Shown piece after piece: positions 6,847-19,900 of a stretch of DNA of 21,666 nucleotides. The DNA is from Tritrichomonas foetus. Lineage: Eukaryota > Parabasalia > Tritrichomonadida > Tritrichomonadidae. Each line of letters begins with the position of its first letter. The stretch's first letter is position 1. The notes below the pieces were generated by a model, which was given only the letters and a program-made list of their open reading frames with translations, did no database searches and was not told the origin of the DNA. Both the position numbers and the translations under genes were made by a program. The stretch covers positions 1 through 21,666 of the forward strand of contig MLAK01001276.1 of assembly GCA_001839685.1 (NCBI GenBank). Direction: 5' to 3'.

Positions 6847-9800
6847 ATGGATCAGCTGAAGGTTTTTCACGATGATGAACGTTCTCGTTTTATATCAGGA
6901 CGCATCTCTACAGCCTTTAAGATGACCACAGATAAATTCGACATGATGTTGAAAGAGGAAGAATCGAAACAAAATTATTCGATTTTCCTCGGAAACCGCT
7001 GCAACTACATTATTTTTTCGTTATCCCCGAAAGGTATTTTACAATGCACGCTTAACCAATTTACGAAAGGAAAGAAGGCTGTGTGCGTTTATAAACATAA
7101 AGCGCATAAGCCCGACGATCCCAAAGAATTCATCAATTCGCTCGCTTTTATTGATATTCCAAAGAATCCGCTCAGTTTTTGCCACAGAATGGTTGATTTC
7201 GTATATTCGCCAATCGCGAAATCATCCAACAACGTTGAACGTTTTCCAAAGGCAGTTGCCAATGAAATCATCACCACAATGAGCGACGTTACAGGCTTCT
7301 TTTATATGATGTATGGAAAATCGCAAGGATTAACAGTATTAACATTACCACCACACGAACTTTTGAGTGCCGAAGATACCCCATCGAGACTTCATACATT
7401 CGAAGCTCAAGTTTTACAATGGGTTGACCAAACTCGCGAGTTTTTAAATAAGGAATTTCCAGATGATGAAAAATTGACACCACTTGATGAAGTTAAATAT
7501 TGGAAGAAGAGGAGGCAAAATCTCGAAATGCTAAAGAAACAATTTGATGCAGAAGAAGTCAATACTGTTGTTGAAACATTACGAGATAAATCTCAACCAT
7601 TTGTACAGCAATTTGAAGAAGTTGTTAAAGATACACATGATGCATATGATCTTGCTATTGAAACAGAAAGAGCGCTTCAGCCACTTCATTCTTATTTGGA
7701 GCAAATTGATACAGTCGGTGCTGATCTTGATGCACTTAATGAAATGTATGCTCCAATTTTCCATCTTTTATATCTTATGTATACAAAAACACGTTGGTAC
7801 CATTCTCCACGTCGTCTTTGTGCACTTTTAAGAAGAGTTACAGATTTCTTCACAAATCAATTCATCAGTGCTATTGATGGAACTGCACTTTTGAATGGTG
7901 ATCCAGCAGAAACAATGGATCATTTGAAAGAATCCTGTGAATCATTAAATAAATTCCAGGAAACATATATTAAATTTAAGGAAAAGATTTTAGAAGAAGA
8001 AGGTTCAGCTTCATTCACTTTAAACAACCAAGCTGTTATGCCACAATTTTTAACCCTTTTAAGTCGAATTGACAAATTGAAACCAGTTTTGACTACTATC
8101 ATTGAATTCAATAGATTTGATAAAACTGAAGTTGGTGGTATTCACGGACATATTTTATCACCAAAATTCACAAAACTTTTGGATGAATTCCACGAAGTTG
8201 AAAGTAAACTCACTGGACTTGATGTTGATCTTTTGAAAGTTTCTGACACAGAGTTTAATGCCATTCTTGCCGAAGTTGAAGCTGCTTTTAATGATCTTGA
8301 TGTTCGTGCTGTTGCTATTGCAATTTGGGCAATTCAAGATGTATCTTCAATCGTTTCACTTGGTCAAATTCTTACAGGTTTTAATGCACTTTTACGTCGT
8401 CCATTCTTTATTGAATCATTCCAACGCCAATATCCACAAATCATTGATCTTTTCCAATCTGACGTTGAAAAGATTGCACAAACTTATCGTGAAGGAAAAA
8501 CAAATCCACCACAGCTTCACGGAATTCCACCAACAACTTCTAAATTCATTTGGTGTAATGGTCTTGTCCAACGTCTTCGCGCGCTTGTTGAAACACTTCA
8601 GCTTTCTATTCCAGAAATCCTTAATGATCCAGGAATGAAAGAACCACTGAGCACAAAAGATGAACTTCAAACGGGAATTGAAGCCACAATGTCTGCAAAA
8701 ATCACAGAATGGTCTTCAACAATTAGCAATGATTATAAAGATAAGCTTAAGACACCACTTCTTACAAGAGATCCAGAAACTCATTTACTTTCTTTGAACT
8801 TTGATCCAGAACTTCTTTCACTTTTACAAGAAGTTAAATTCCTTTCTAGTAACCTTTCAGACAACATTCCACCAGTTGCTATGGAAATTTACCAAAAGAA
8901 CCAAGTTTATAATGATTATATTCACTCACTTCAAGTTCTTATTGAACGTTATAACCATCCATTATCTACGATTGTTGACGTCGAAAGACCAATGTTCAAT
9001 AAGCACATCGAAAAAGTTGATGCTATTTTAGAGAGGGGAATTTCTGAACTCACCTGGGAAAGTGAAGGAACAAAAGACTTCCTTGAAACATCTGTTGCTG
9101 AAGTTTCAACATTTTCTGAACTTCACAATAAATCTACTTCAAATATTAGCACAATTAAGAGTAAAATTGAAAGCTGGAGAGATCCACCGCTTTTCAGCCG
9201 CCAAGATCCAAAGAAATCACTTGATGCTACAGAAGTTAACAACACTTTAAATGCTCGTGTTGCTTTAATTACTCAACAATCTCAAGAAATTGCAGAGCTC
9301 GTTAAATCATCTGTTGCTGCACTTACAGACACGCCAGATACACCAGAAACCAAACAATATCTTGATTATATTGCTTCACTGATACAACAAGGATTCAAAG
9401 ATAACATTTTGTATTCACTTCATGCTTTATTGAAAGATCTTTCTGTTAAAGTTTCGGATAATCCAAATCCACTCCATATTGTTGTTCCACTTATTACAAC
9501 AAGACTTGAATTAGTTGGAAATAATGTCCTTTTCTCACCACCACTTCTTGAAGGCCAAAGCAACTTATTTGCTACATTTAAAGAATGGTGCCAACGATCT
9601 CTTGATCTCACAAAATTAATTGATTCATTCTATGAAGATCAACCACCCATTTATGAAAATATTTCTCAAGATTCTGAAATCGGAGAAACTGTTAGTTCGA
9701 TCTTGAGTGCTGTTGAAACAATGTCCAAAGAATGCATTAAATATAAGGATGATAACTTCGCCAAATATTCCAACGTTTGGACACAATCACGCGAAACATT

Positions 9801-12800
9801 CATCAATGAATTCCTTGCAAGTGGTGGCGGAATGAGTGAACCAGATAAAGTTACTGGAATACAAGTCCCACTTAAACCATCACTTGACGATTTCGGTGCA
9901 CAAATAGGTTCATACAGAAAGAGCCAAAATGATATTCGTCTTATCCAAGATTCACATTCATTTGGATGGCTTCGTGTTGATTGTAGACCACTCAAACAAT
10001 CACTCGATTTGAACCTTGGTAAATGGGTATATCTTTTCACACACTATTTGAACAATGATATGCTCAACCAATTGAAAGATTTCAAACAATTCCTTCACGA
10101 CGCACATGCTGGTCTTGATGTTAAAGTTGCTAAAGGTGATATTGATCAACTTATTGCTGTTCTTGAAGCAATGCTTCTTGTTCGTACAAAAGCACCAACA
10201 TATGAAAAACTTTTCGATCATCTTAAAGCAACAGTTGCACTTTTGAAACAACATGGTGTTACAGTTACGGATTCACTCCTTCAACGTATTGAAGAAGGTC
10301 CAGATCAATGGCAAGAACTTAAGAACACATGGAGCAGTGTCCAAGATAAAACAGCTCCACTTCAACAAGAAGAAACACAACGTCTCCGTTCAGTTGAAGA
10401 TAATTTCATTGAACAACTTAATGATCTTCGTGAAAAGTTCAACCAAGAAGAGTTTTATGCTTGGGAACTTGGTTATGGAAGAGCTAGCCAAATCATGGAC
10501 AAGTGGCAAGACATCCTTGACAAACAAGATGATGAAGCAGCTGAAATTCAAGCCAACGGTGAACTTTTAGAATTTACAGTGAATCCATTCAAGAACCTTG
10601 CTTCTATGAAAGCCGACCTCACACTTCTCAGAAGCGTTTGGGAAACAGCGCATCGCATTGAAACAGAATTAATCAAATGGAAAGATACACTTTGGTCAGA
10701 AATTGATGTTGCTGTTCTTTCTAATGAATGCGAAAACTACACAAAGACAATCAGAAAGATCGAAAAGAGAGCTAAAGATTGGAGTGTTTATCATGGTCTT
10801 GAAGCCCTTATTAAGTCCGTTTCTTCAACTTTACCAATCATGGATCAACTTCACAACGATAAACTTAGAGATCGTCACTGGCAACGCCTAGAACAAGTTA
10901 CAGGTGTTGATTTCCAAAAGTCTGTTGATCTCAAACTCAGCAACATTCTTGAGAAGGACTTAATGAGATACACCGAAGATATTACTGAAATTGTTGATGG
11001 AGCTAACAATGAAGTTAGAATGGAAACTGCTCTTGCTGATCTTAAGAAGACATGGGCTGATATGGAATTCCAATACAAACCAATGGAAGGATTTCCAGAA
11101 CTCAAAGTTCTTTATGCTCCAGAAGAGCTTGTTGCTACTCTTGAAGAAAACCAAGTTGCTGTTCAAAACTATCTTTCATCAAAGAACATTTCTTTCTTCA
11201 AGCAAACTCTCACAGAATGGCAAGATAAGCTCATGGCTGTCGATCGTGTTCTCAACGTTTGGCAAGAAGTCCAATACAGATGGACTCACCTTCGTCCAAT
11301 TTTCATTGGCTCGGAAGATATCAGAAAGCAGCTTCCAGAACAATCTGCTTCATTCGAAAACATTGATAAGCAAATGAACGAATTCATTGAAAAGCAACAA
11401 GCTAATAAGAACGTTATTGATACATGCAATCAGCCAGATATTCATAAATTCTTAGAAATGCAACTTCGTGAACTCAGTGTTGTTGAAAAATCTCTTTTCG
11501 AATATTTGGAAACAAAGCGTATGGCATTCCCACGTTTTTACTTCGTTTCATCAAACGATCTTCTCGACATTCTTTCAAAGGGAAGAAATCCACAAGATAT
11601 CGAACCACACTTCGGTAAGGTGTATGATAACCTTGTTAAGGTTCAATGGTCCGGACCAAGAACATGTACCGCCATGATGTCACGTGAAAATGAAGTTGTT
11701 GAGTTCGAAGAACCACTCGAGCTTACTGGTCCAGTTGAAGTTTGGCTTCAGAAACTTTTGGATACAGCTAAACATACACTTCGTGGAAAACTCTCAGAAG
11801 CTGCTGCTGCTGCTTATGACACTTCACAACGTCCAAAGTGGCTCGTTAGTCAAGTTGCCCAAGTTGGTCTTACTGCTGTTTGCATCCAATGGAACAAAGA
11901 AGTTAACACTGCTTTCAAACAACTCGAAGAAGGTATTGAAAACGCTATGAAAGATTACAATGCTAAACAAAACCACCAACTTGAAGATCTTATTGAACTT
12001 ATTCGTGAGGGCAATTTGAACTCACTCAACAGAAAGAAGATCACTGTTATCTGTCAAACAGATGCCCACAACAGAGATGTTGTCGCAAGACTTAACCACA
12101 ACCATGAAGAAACTCATGAATGCTTCGAATGGCAATCACAACTTCGTTTCTCGTGGCGTAACTCCGAACATGATTGCTTTATCAACATTATTGATGCCGA
12201 ATTCGTCTACCAATACGAATATCTTGGTTCACCATCACGTCTTGTCGTTACACCACTTACCGATAGATGTTATATTACACTCACACAATCACTTCGACGT
12301 ATTATGGGTGGTGCTCCAGCAGGTCCAGCCGGTACAGGAAAGACAGAAACCACAAAAGATCTTGCACGTTCGCTGGGTCAAGTTTGTTTCGTGTTCAACT
12401 GCTCAGAACAGATGGATCACAAATCACTTGCCGCTACATTCAAAGGACTTTCACAAGCTGGTGCTTGGGGATGCTTCGATGAGTTCAACAGAATTGCCGC
12501 TAGAGTGCTTTCTGTCGTTTCAAATCAGGTTAAGTCCATTCTTGATGCCCTCCGTCTTGATCTTAAAGAATTCAAATTCTGTGGTGCTGAATTGATCAAG
12601 CTTCAAAAGACTTGTGGTATGTTCATTACTATGAACCCAGGTTATGCTGGTCGTACTGAACTTCCAGAAAACATNAAAGCACTTTTCAGATCTGTGTCTA
12701 TGTGCGTTCCCGATTTCCAAATCATTTGCGAAATTATGCTTATGTCTGAAGGTTTCAAGACTGCNTCACTCCTTACNAAGAAGTTCACAACNCTTTACAG

Positions 12801-15800
12801 CCGTTGTCAACAACTTCTTTCCAAACAACTTCACTATGACTGGGGTCTTCGTGCCGTTAAGTCCGTTCTTGTGGTCGCTGGTTCACTTCGTTCAGCNGAT
12901 CCAAACATGTCCGAAGAGGCCGTCCTTATGCGTGCCCTCAGAGATTTCAACGTTCCAAAGATTATCACAACCGATATGCCAGTCTTCCTCGGTCTTATCA
13001 ACGATCTTTTCCCAGCAATTGATGTTCCACGCAAAAGAAACTTACAATGGGAAGATACAATTCGTCAATGCGTTTTGGCAGCACGCTTCCAAGCCGAAGA
13101 TCAATTCGTCAGAAAAGTTGTCGAGCTCGAAGAACTTCTCTTCGTTCGTCACTCCGTTTTCATTATCGGTGGTTCTGGTACAGGTAAGACTGAAGTTTGG
13201 CGTTCACTTTGCCGCGCTTATCAAAAGCGAGGAACACCATGTTCATATGTCGATCTTAACCCAAAGGCTGTTACAAACAATGAACTTTATGGATTCCTTA
13301 ACCAAGCTACTCGTGAATGGCAAGATGGTCTTTTCTCATTCATTATGAGAAATCTTTCAAGACTCACACACGATTTCCCTAAGTGGATCGTTCTTGATGG
13401 TGATATTGATCCATGTTGGATTGAATCGCTCAACACTGTTATGGACGATAACAAAGTTCTTACACTTGCCTCAAACGAACGTATTCCACTTACACAGCAC
13501 ATGCGTCTTATCTTCGAAATTGCTCACCTTAAATATGCTACACCAGCTACAGTTTCACGTGCAGGTATTCTTTTCATTAACGAAACAGATGTCGGTTTCA
13601 TGGCTTATGCTTACAGCTGGATTGATAAGCGTACAAATGGTAACGAAAAATCACAACTTACAGTTCTCTTCAACAATTATGTTCCAAGAACAATTGAACT
13701 CATCCACGCTCAAATCAAACATATTGTTCCAATCAGCGATATTGCATTCGTTGTTACACTTTGTCGTTTATTAGAACGTCTTTTAACTGAACAAAATGTT
13801 CCAAACAACTCCGAGGCTACACTTTATGAACTTTACTTCGTATTTGCTGCAGTTTGGGCCTTCGGCGGTGCTTGCGATGATCAAGGAAGAGATTATCGTG
13901 CAGAATTCTCACAAATGTGGCGTTCCGAATGGCGTAATGTTACATTCCCACAACAAGGAACAGTTTTCGATTATTATGTCAATCCAGAAAAGAAGAAATT
14001 CATGCCATGGACAGAAATTGCACCTAAATTCGAATATGTCAATGGAAGAAGCGTTTTCAACTCACTCGTATTCTCACCCGAAACAACACGTATCAACTTC
14101 TTTGCTAAGGAACTTCTTGAAGGAAATCATCCAGTTATGCTTACAGGTTTTGCTGGTACTGGTAAATCAGTGCTTATCAGAAACTTGCTTAACAATCTCA
14201 ATGACCAAGAATTCATGTATCGTGCTATGAACTTTAACTATTATACAACTTCACTCGCATTACAACAGTTCCTCGAGTCTGCAGTCGAAATGAAGTCAGG
14301 TAAACTTTATGCACCACCAGCTCAAAGGAAATGCATTTACTTCATTGATGATATTAACATGCCTGAAATCGATCTTTACGGTACACAAGCTCCAATGACA
14401 CTTCTCAGACAACATCTTGACTATCAACACTGGTACGATAGACAAGCAATGACACTTAAGGATGTTAAAGGTGTGAACTATGTTACTTGTATGAACCCAA
14501 CAGCAGGTTCATTCACAATCAATCCACGTTTACAAAGACACTTCTCTACATTTGCACTTGGTATTCCACCAGATAATTCAATCAAGCTCATTCTTTCTTC
14601 AATGCTTGAAGGGCATCTTGAATCATATGGATTCAATAACTCTGTTAAAGGAATTTCACAGAAACTTTATGAATCAATCGTCAGCATTCATAAAGAAATC
14701 ACAAAGAACTTTATTCCAACAGCCATCAAATTCCACTATTCATTCAACCTTAGAGATATGTGTTCTTTACTTCAAGGTGTTCTTCGTGCAATGCCAAACG
14801 TTGTAAAGACACCAGAACAAATGACATTACTTTTAGCCACTGATGGTATCCGTGTTTATGCAGATAGACTTGTTGATCTTGTTGATTATCAAAAGGCTAA
14901 AGATATTGTCATTGCCCAAACAATCAAGAACTTCGAAGGAACACTTGATACACAAGCAGCTCGTGATGAAAACATGTTTTGTGCATTTCCACCAGATGGT
15001 GATGATTCAGCATTCGATGAAGGTGGTTATGCACCAATGGTTACCCAAGAACTTACTAGTAAAGTTATTAATGATAAGCTTTCAGAATACAACGAATCAC
15101 ATCCTGTGATGAACCTCGTTCTTTTCAAGGATGCCATTGAACACGTTCTTCGTATTTCAAGAGGTATCACAATGCCAAATGGCCATATGCTTCTTGTCGG
15201 TCTCGGTGGTTCAGGTAAACAGTCACTTGTTCGTCTTGCATCTTATTTGGCAGGATATAATGTCTTCCAAATCACACTTGCAAATAACTACGGAATGAAC
15301 GAATTTGGCGCAGATCTTGTAAAAGTTTTCACACTTTCTGGTGCTAAGAAGCAACCAACTGTATTCTTACTTACAGATTCACAAGTCATTGATGAACAAT
15401 TCCTTATTCCAATTTCTGATTTCCTTTCCACTGGTGTTTTACCAGATGTTTTCGCACAAGAAGATAAAGAAAACATCTATTCTGCTGTTAAAGGTGACAT
15501 GAAAGTCCAAGGTATTCAATTCTCACCAGAAGATGCCTGGAAATTCTTCACCAACCGAGTTAGAACATACTTGCGTATTGTTTTCTGTCAGTCACCTTCA
15601 GGAGATACATTCCGTATCAGAGCACGTCGTTTCCCAGCCCTCATCAACTGCATGATCATCGATTGGTTCCATACATGGCCAGACGATGCCCTTTACTCTG
15701 TCGCTAAACAATTCTTGTCTGATGTTGAACTTGATGGAAATGATCCAGAAACAGTGGTTCAATTCATTGCGAATGCACACTCAAAGGTTATACAAATTTC

Positions 15801-16776
15801 AGCTGAATATCTTGAAGCCGAAAGAAGACATAACTATGCAACACCAAAATCTTATCTTGAACTTATTTCTCTCTTCAAAGCAATGCTTGAAAAGACACGA
15901 TCAATGATTATTAATAATCAACAGCACTTTAGCAAAGGTCTTAAGATGCTTCAAGACTCTTCCCAAGATGTTGATGTTATGAAGAAGAAACTTGAAAAGC
16001 AAACTAAAATTGTTGCTGATAAACAAGCAGAATGTGCTGCACTTATTGATCGTATCTCACAAGATGCTGCAATTGTGAAGAAAGAATCAGAAATTGCCCA
16101 ACGAGAAGAACAAAAGACATCTAAGATCAAAGCTGAAGCTGAGGAGAAACAAGCTGTTGCTTCTGAAGAACTTAAGAAGGCCCAGCCACTTAAACAGCAG
16201 GCTCTTGAAGCTATTAATTGTATTGATAAGAAAGCTATGACAGAACTTGCATCTTTCGCACAACCTCCAGGTGTTGTCGGTCCAGTTATGGAATCTATTG
16301 TTCTTGTTTTGTCTGAAGGTGGTCGACCAGCCCGTGATCTTTCATGGAAGGCCGCGAAGAAGCTAATGGGTAACACTGGCGCTTTCATGAACAAACTTCA
16401 ACACCTTCACGAAACATGGAACAATGATATCATGCAGTTGACAAAACAACGTGTTGCTAAACTTAACTTCAAGGAATCAGAGGTTGCTAAATCATCAAAG
16501 GCTTGTGCCAACCTTTACAGCTGGTTGAATAACATCCTTAACTATCACACTGTCATTCAAAACATCATTCCAAAGGAAAGAGCTGCTAAAGAAGCTGAAG
16601 AAATGCTTAACGAATCAGTCGAAAAACTTAAGAAGGTTCAAGCTAAAGCTAAAGCACTTGAAGACCAACTTCAGAAGCTTAAAGATCAACTTGAAGAAAA
16701 ACAGATTGAAAAGAATACGGCCCGACAGGCTTCCACATGGGCCGTATTCTTTTCAATCTGTTTTTCTTCAAGTTGA
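6847..16776 (+). CDS. Axonemal dynein heavy chain, N-terminal and motor part up to the stalk (frame broken at 3' end)
   Basis: This encodes 3,309 codons, of which ~3,292 are genuine before the fold-back insert adds a short false tail. Order of domains: DHC_N1 tail (~200-750), linker (~1280-1740), then AAA1-AAA4 and the stalk. P-loops are GPAGTGKT (1826-1833, AAA1), GGSGTGKT (2108-2115, AAA2), GFAGTGKS (2434-2441, AAA3) and GLGGSGKQ (2785-2792, AAA4). Walker B motifs are FDEF (1877-1880), VLDGD (2183-2187) and FIDD (2499-2502). Stalk helix CC1 runs from ~3028 and the microtubule-binding domain covers ~3130-3230. Phrases such as [14 protein letters not shown] and [15 protein letters not shown] point by eye to the outer-arm beta-type group (DNAH9/11/17-like). 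This motor slides doublet microtubules in the flagellum. TAA lies directly before the ATG, so the start is firm. No introns are seen. Codons 1943-2017 contain five N bases. The rest of the protein continues at 16784 in another frame. Confidence 0.93.
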   Translation: MDQLKVFHDDERSRFISGRISTAFKMTTDKFDMMLKEEESKQNYSIFLGNRCNYIIFSLSPKGILQCTLNQFTKGKKAVCVYKHKAHKPDDPKEFINSLAFIDIPKNPLSFCHRMVDFVYSPIAKSSNNVERFPKAVANEIITTMSDVTGFFYMMYGKSQGLTVLTLPPHELLSAEDTPSRLHTFEAQVLQWVDQTREFLNKEFPDDEKLTPLDEVKYWKKRRQNLEMLKKQFDAEEVNTVVETLRDKSQPFVQQFEEVVKDTHDAYDLAIETERALQPLHSYLEQIDTVGADLDALNEMYAPIFHLLYLMYTKTRWYHSPRRLCALLRRVTDFFTNQFISAIDGTALLNGDPAETMDHLKESCESLNKFQETYIKFKEKILEEEGSASFTLNNQAVMPQFLTLLSRIDKLKPVLTTIIEFNRFDKTEVGGIHGHILSPKFTKLLDEFHEVESKLTGLDVDLLKVSDTEFNAILAEVEAAFNDLDVRAVAIAIWAIQDVSSIVSLGQILTGFNALLRRPFFIESFQRQYPQIIDLFQSDVEKIAQTYREGKTNPPQLHGIPPTTSKFIWCNGLVQRLRALVETLQLSIPEILNDPGMKEPLSTKDELQTGIEATMSAKITEWSSTISNDYKDKLKTPLLTRDPETHLLSLNFDPELLSLLQEVKFLSSNLSDNIPPVAMEIYQKNQVYNDYIHSLQVLIERYNHPLSTIVDVERPMFNKHIEKVDAILERGISELTWESEGTKDFLETSVAEVSTFSELHNKSTSNISTIKSKIESWRDPPLFSRQDPKKSLDATEVNNTLNARVALITQQSQEIAELVKSSVAALTDTPDTPETKQYLDYIASLIQQGFKDNILYSLHALLKDLSVKVSDNPNPLHIVVPLITTRLELVGNNVLFSPPLLEGQSNLFATFKEWCQRSLDLTKLIDSFYEDQPPIYENISQDSEIGETVSSILSAVETMSKECIKYKDDNFAKYSNVWTQSRETFINEFLASGGGMSEPDKVTGIQVPLKPSLDDFGAQIGSYRKSQNDIRLIQDSHSFGWLRVDCRPLKQSLDLNLGKWVYLFTHYLNNDMLNQLKDFKQFLHDAHAGLDVKVAKGDIDQLIAVLEAMLLVRTKAPTYEKLFDHLKATVALLKQHGVTVTDSLLQRIEEGPDQWQELKNTWSSVQDKTAPLQQEETQRLRSVEDNFIEQLNDLREKFNQEEFYAWELGYGRASQIMDKWQDILDKQDDEAAEIQANGELLEFTVNPFKNLASMKADLTLLRSVWETAHRIETELIKWKDTLWSEIDVAVLSNECENYTKTIRKIEKRAKDWSVYHGLEALIKSVSSTLPIMDQLHNDKLRDRHWQRLEQVTGVDFQKSVDLKLSNILEKDLMRYTEDITEIVDGANNEVRMETALADLKKTWADMEFQYKPMEGFPELKVLYAPEELVATLEENQVAVQNYLSSKNISFFKQTLTEWQDKLMAVDRVLNVWQEVQYRWTHLRPIFIGSEDIRKQLPEQSASFENIDKQMNEFIEKQQANKNVIDTCNQPDIHKFLEMQLRELSVVEKSLFEYLETKRMAFPRFYFVSSNDLLDILSKGRNPQDIEPHFGKVYDNLVKVQWSGPRTCTAMMSRENEVVEFEEPLELTGPVEVWLQKLLDTAKHTLRGKLSEAAAAAYDTSQRPKWLVSQVAQVGLTAVCIQWNKEVNTAFKQLEEGIENAMKDYNAKQNHQLEDLIELIREGNLNSLNRKKITVICQTDAHNRDVVARLNHNHEETHECFEWQSQLRFSWRNSEHDCFINIIDAEFVYQYEYLGSPSRLVVTPLTDRCYITLTQSLRRIMGGAPAGPAGTGKTETTKDLARSLGQVCFVFNCSEQMDHKSLAATFKGLSQAGAWGCFDEFNRIAARVLSVVSNQVKSILDALRLDLKEFKFCGAELIKLQKTCGMFITMNPGYAGRTELPENXKALFRSVSMCVPDFQIICEIMLMSEGFKTXSLLXKKFTXLYSRCQQLLSKQLHYDWGLRAVKSVLVVAGSLRSXDPNMSEEAVLMRALRDFNVPKIITTDMPVFLGLINDLFPAIDVPRKRNLQWEDTIRQCVLAARFQAEDQFVRKVVELEELLFVRHSVFIIGGSGTGKTEVWRSLCRAYQKRGTPCSYVDLNPKAVTNNELYGFLNQATREWQDGLFSFIMRNLSRLTHDFPKWIVLDGDIDPCWIESLNTVMDDNKVLTLASNERIPLTQHMRLIFEIAHLKYATPATVSRAGILFINETDVGFMAYAYSWIDKRTNGNEKSQLTVLFNNYVPRTIELIHAQIKHIVPISDIAFVVTLCRLLERLLTEQNVPNNSEATLYELYFVFAAVWAFGGACDDQGRDYRAEFSQMWRSEWRNVTFPQQGTVFDYYVNPEKKKFMPWTEIAPKFEYVNGRSVFNSLVFSPETTRINFFAKELLEGNHPVMLTGFAGTGKSVLIRNLLNNLNDQEFMYRAMNFNYYTTSLALQQFLESAVEMKSGKLYAPPAQRKCIYFIDDINMPEIDLYGTQAPMTLLRQHLDYQHWYDRQAMTLKDVKGVNYVTCMNPTAGSFTINPRLQRHFSTFALGIPPDNSIKLILSSMLEGHLESYGFNNSVKGISQKLYESIVSIHKEITKNFIPTAIKFHYSFNLRDMCSLLQGVLRAMPNVVKTPEQMTLLLATDGIRVYADRLVDLVDYQKAKDIVIAQTIKNFEGTLDTQAARDENMFCAFPPDGDDSAFDEGGYAPMVTQELTSKVINDKLSEYNESHPVMNLVLFKDAIEHVLRISRGITMPNGHMLLVGLGGSGKQSLVRLASYLAGYNVFQITLANNYGMNEFGADLVKVFTLSGAKKQPTVFLLTDSQVIDEQFLIPISDFLSTGVLPDVFAQEDKENIYSAVKGDMKVQGIQFSPEDAWKFFTNRVRTYLRIVFCQSPSGDTFRIRARRFPALINCMIIDWFHTWPDDALYSVAKQFLSDVELDGNDPETVVQFIANAHSKVIQISAEYLEAERRHNYATPKSYLELISLFKAMLEKTRSMIINNQQHFSKGLKMLQDSSQDVDVMKKKLEKQTKIVADKQAECAALIDRISQDAAIVKKESEIAQREEQKTSKIKAEAEEKQAVASEELKKAQPLKQQALEAINCIDKKAMTELASFAQPPGVVGPVMESIVLVLSEGGRPARDLSWKAAKKLMGNTGAFMNKLQHLHETWNNDIMQLTKQRVAKLNFKESEVAKSSKACANLYSWLNNILNYHTVIQNIIPKERAAKEAEEMLNESVEKLKKVQAKAKALEDQLQKLKDQLEEKQIEKNTARQASTWAVFFSICFSSS
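12675..12897 (+). other. Five ambiguous bases, all at third codon positions of dynein AAA1
   Basis: N occurs at 12675, 12765, 12777, 12792 and 12897. Each is the third base of its codon in the dynein frame (ATN, GCN, ACN, ACN, GCN). Four are fully synonymous; ATN is Ile or Met, where the family normally has Leu. Random base-call failure would not favour third positions. This is the pattern of true silent variants between alleles or gene copies collapsed into one consensus. Confidence 0.8.
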
Positions 16777-16838
16777 TGATTAACTTCAGAAGCTTAAAGA
16801 TCAACTTGAAGAACAACAATCTGAAAAGAACAAAGCCC
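16669..16838 (+). repeat. Diverged direct repeat of a stalk coding segment, offset 115 nt
   Basis: The 55-nt segment 16669-16723 (CTTCAGAAGCTTAAAGATCA...) recurs at 16784-16838 with 48 of 55 bases identical. All seven differences lie in the last 25 bases. The encoded peptides are [18 protein letters not shown] and [18 protein letters not shown]. The offset of 115 is not a multiple of three, so it moves the reading frame by one base. Copy 1 belongs to the upstream frame and copy 2 to the downstream frame. Between the copies sits the inverted arm of the fold-back palindrome. Confidence 0.9.
16685..16777. repeat. Perfect 39-bp fold-back palindrome with 15-nt loop inside dynein stalk coding sequence
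   Basis: Arms 16685-16723 and 16739-16777 are exact reverse complements over 39 bp. The loop is 16724-16738 (GACAGGCTTCCACAT). The left arm is dynein coding sequence in the normal frame. The right arm is its inverted copy, which encodes a meaningless tail and then a TGA (16774-16776). Template-switch mutation, or a fold-back chimera made during amplification, sequencing or assembly, gives this structure. It falls in stalk helix CC2, where no insertion is tolerated, so it cannot be part of a working dynein. Confidence 0.95.
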
Positions 16839-16921
16839 AAGCTGAAGCCACATCAATGTCTGAAAAGATTACCCGTGCTACTGATCTTGTCGCTGGTCTC
16901 GGTGAAGAGGGAGCAAGTTAG

Positions 16922-19900
16922 AAGATTCAGATTGCTTATTTCCAAGAAGAACAAACATCCTTTGATGCTCTATTTGCTACATCTTTTGTTTCATGTAGAT
17001 GTTTATTCACAAGAGCCTTCAGAGAAAGACTCGTTGATGAAATTTGGAAACCATTCCTTGTTGAACGAGGCATTAAAATTGCCAAAGATCCAATCGACGT
17101 CGTTTCTCACTCTGCCTTAATTGCTCAATGGAACAACCAAGGTCTTCCAAACGACAGAGTTTCAATTGAAAACGCTGCTATCACAAACTCTTGCCAGCGT
17201 TGGCCTTTGTTCATCGATCCACAGTTCCAGGGTATCAAATGGATTAGAAACAACCAACAAGAAAATAACTTACACGTTCTTCGTTTCGGTCAAGATAACT
17301 TCATCAATACACTTGTTATGGCTGTCGAAAATGGTGAATCTGTCCTTATTGAAAATGTTGAAGAAACATTTGATCCCATCATTGATCCCCTCCTTGGTCG
17401 TAACATTGTCAAGAGAGGTCGTCGTAACTTGGTTCAAGTTGGTGATCGCGAAGTCGAATTCAATCCTAAATTCCGTCTCTTCCTTCAAACCAAACTTGCC
17501 AACCCACACTTCAAGCCTGAAATTCAAGCACAAACAACAGTTATTAACTTTACAGTTACTCTTGATGGTTTAGAAGAACAACTTCTCGGAAATGTTGTTA
17601 AACACGAAAAACCAGGTCTAGAAGAACAAAAGGCAGAACTTATCAAACAAATGAACGAAGATAAGATCACAATGAAAGGACTTGAAGATTCACTTCTTGA
17701 ACGTCTTTCAGCTCCAGGCGTTAACCTTATTGAAGATACCGAACTTATGGATACACTTGATCGTTCCAAGAGAATGTCAGCCGAACTTACTGAGCGTGTA
17801 CAAAAGGCACTTGAAACTTCAGAAGAAATTTCAATTCATAGAGAAGCATATCGTCGTGTTGCCGGACGCGCTGCTCTTTTGTACTTCATTTTGGTCGATT
17901 TAGGAAAGATTGATCATATGTATCAATTCTCGCTTGCTTCATTCGTCACTGTTTTCACATCAGCTATGGACGACGCAGAACCATCAACTAATCCTGTTTT
18001 CCGAGAAAACTCACTTGTTGACTCAATTACATTTAAGACATTCAAGTGGACAATGCGTGCTATGTTCCAACGTCACCAGATCATTTTCACTGCACTTCTT
18101 TGTTTCAGAATCTTACTCGCTGATAAACAACTTCAAGCTGTGAAAATGGATGAATTCCTCCACTTACTTCGTTGCCCACGTTCAATGGCAATGCCAAACC
18201 CAGCGCCAGAGTGGCTTTCAGACTCATGTTGGGGTGCTGCTGTTGGTTTGTCTGCTCTTGAAGCATTCAAATCACTTCCACAAGATATTACTATGCGTAC
18301 CAAACCATGGCAAAAGTGGTGCGATCTCGAAATGCCAGAAAATGAAAAACTTCCACTTGATTATAAGAACAAAACTGATTTCCAGAAGCTTTTGGTTATT
18401 CGTGCATTAAGACCAGATAGAATGGTTAATGCTTTAACACAATTTATTTCTAACCAAATTGGTGAGAAATTCACAGAAGATGTTGTTTTCACACTTCAAC
18501 AAACATATAGTGAAGCTACTTCAAACATGGCACTCTTCTTCATTCTTTCACCAGGTGTTGATCCAGTTAAAAATCTTGAAGCTCTCGGTGAAAAGCTTGG
18601 TTACAGTGAACAAAAAGGTAACTTATATAACATTTCTCTTGGAGAAGGTCAAGAAGAAAATGCTCTGAATTCACTGACTAAAGCATCGACAGAAGGTGCT
18701 TGGGTTATCATTCAGAACCTCCATCTTATGGGCAAATGGCTCATGGCTCTTGAAAAGCACATTGAAAAGCTTAGACTTGGTCAACTTCACGAAAATTACA
18801 GAGTATTTTTCACAGGTGAAGCTTCAACTGATATTCCAGCCGGTATTCTTGAAAACTCAATTAAAGTTACATCCGAACCTGCTCGTGGTACAAAGGCTAA
18901 CTTAATGCGTGCCCTTGCTAACTTCCATGATGAAAATATGGAACAATGTCAAAAGGATCGTGAATTTAAAGCACTTCTCTTCCACTTATGCGTTTTCCAC
19001 GCACTTATGGTCGAACGTAGGAAATTCGGTCCACAAGGTTTCAACAGAGTTTATAACTTTAACCCATCTGATCTTCAAATTTGTTCTGAACTTCTCTTCG
19101 ATTCACTCGATTCACCACAGCCAATTCCATGGGTTCCACTTCGTTACCTTATTGGCGAAATTATGTATGGTGGTCACATTTCAGATGATAGAGATCGTAG
19201 ATTATGTAAGACATATCTTGAATCATTTGATAAAGAAGACTTCGAAGGTGCAGAGCTTGTTCCTGGATTTCCAAGTCCAACTGGCCTATCAACAATGGAA
19301 GAATATAAAGAATATGCTCTTCGTGAATTCCCAGACGAATCTCCATATTTATTCGGTCTCCATCCAAATGCCGAAATTGGTTCTTTGACAACACAAACTG
19401 AATTTATCTTCTCTACTCTTCTTAATGTTCAACCAAGAGTTGCTGGTGGCGAAGAAGGCGACTCATCAATGGAAAAGGGTGTTAAGAAGACACTTGATGA
19501 AATTTTAACTAATATTCCAGAAGCATTCAATATCCAAGAACTCTACAACCGTGTTGAAAAGCACGAACCATATGTTTCAATCTGTCTCCAAGAATGTGAA
19601 AGAATGAACATCTTGATGATAGAAATCAAACGTTCACTCACTGAACTTGATATGGGTCTTGCTGGTGAGCTTACAATTTCCGAAGCCATGGATCAACTTA
19701 TGATGGCCATCTACGTCAACGCAGTTCCAGCAACATGGGAGAAACTTGCTTACTCCTCACTTAGACCACTCATTAATTGGTGGAAAGATCTTCTTGATAG
19801 ACACAAGCAGCTTGTTGATTGGTCTGCTGAATTAACACTTCCAAACTCAGTTTGGCTTCCAGGTTTATTCAATCCATCATCATTCTTGACTGCTGTTGCA

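Noticed and set aside
12520..13034. Minus-strand and alternate-frame ORFs inside the dynein AAA1/AAA2 region
   Set aside because: The dynein frame shows conserved P-loop and Walker B motifs here. The other frames are overlap shadows.
16737..17120. 127-codon ORF across the fold-back region
   Set aside because: It begins in the palindrome loop and arm and runs out of frame with the dynein sequence. It is a shadow of the broken gene.
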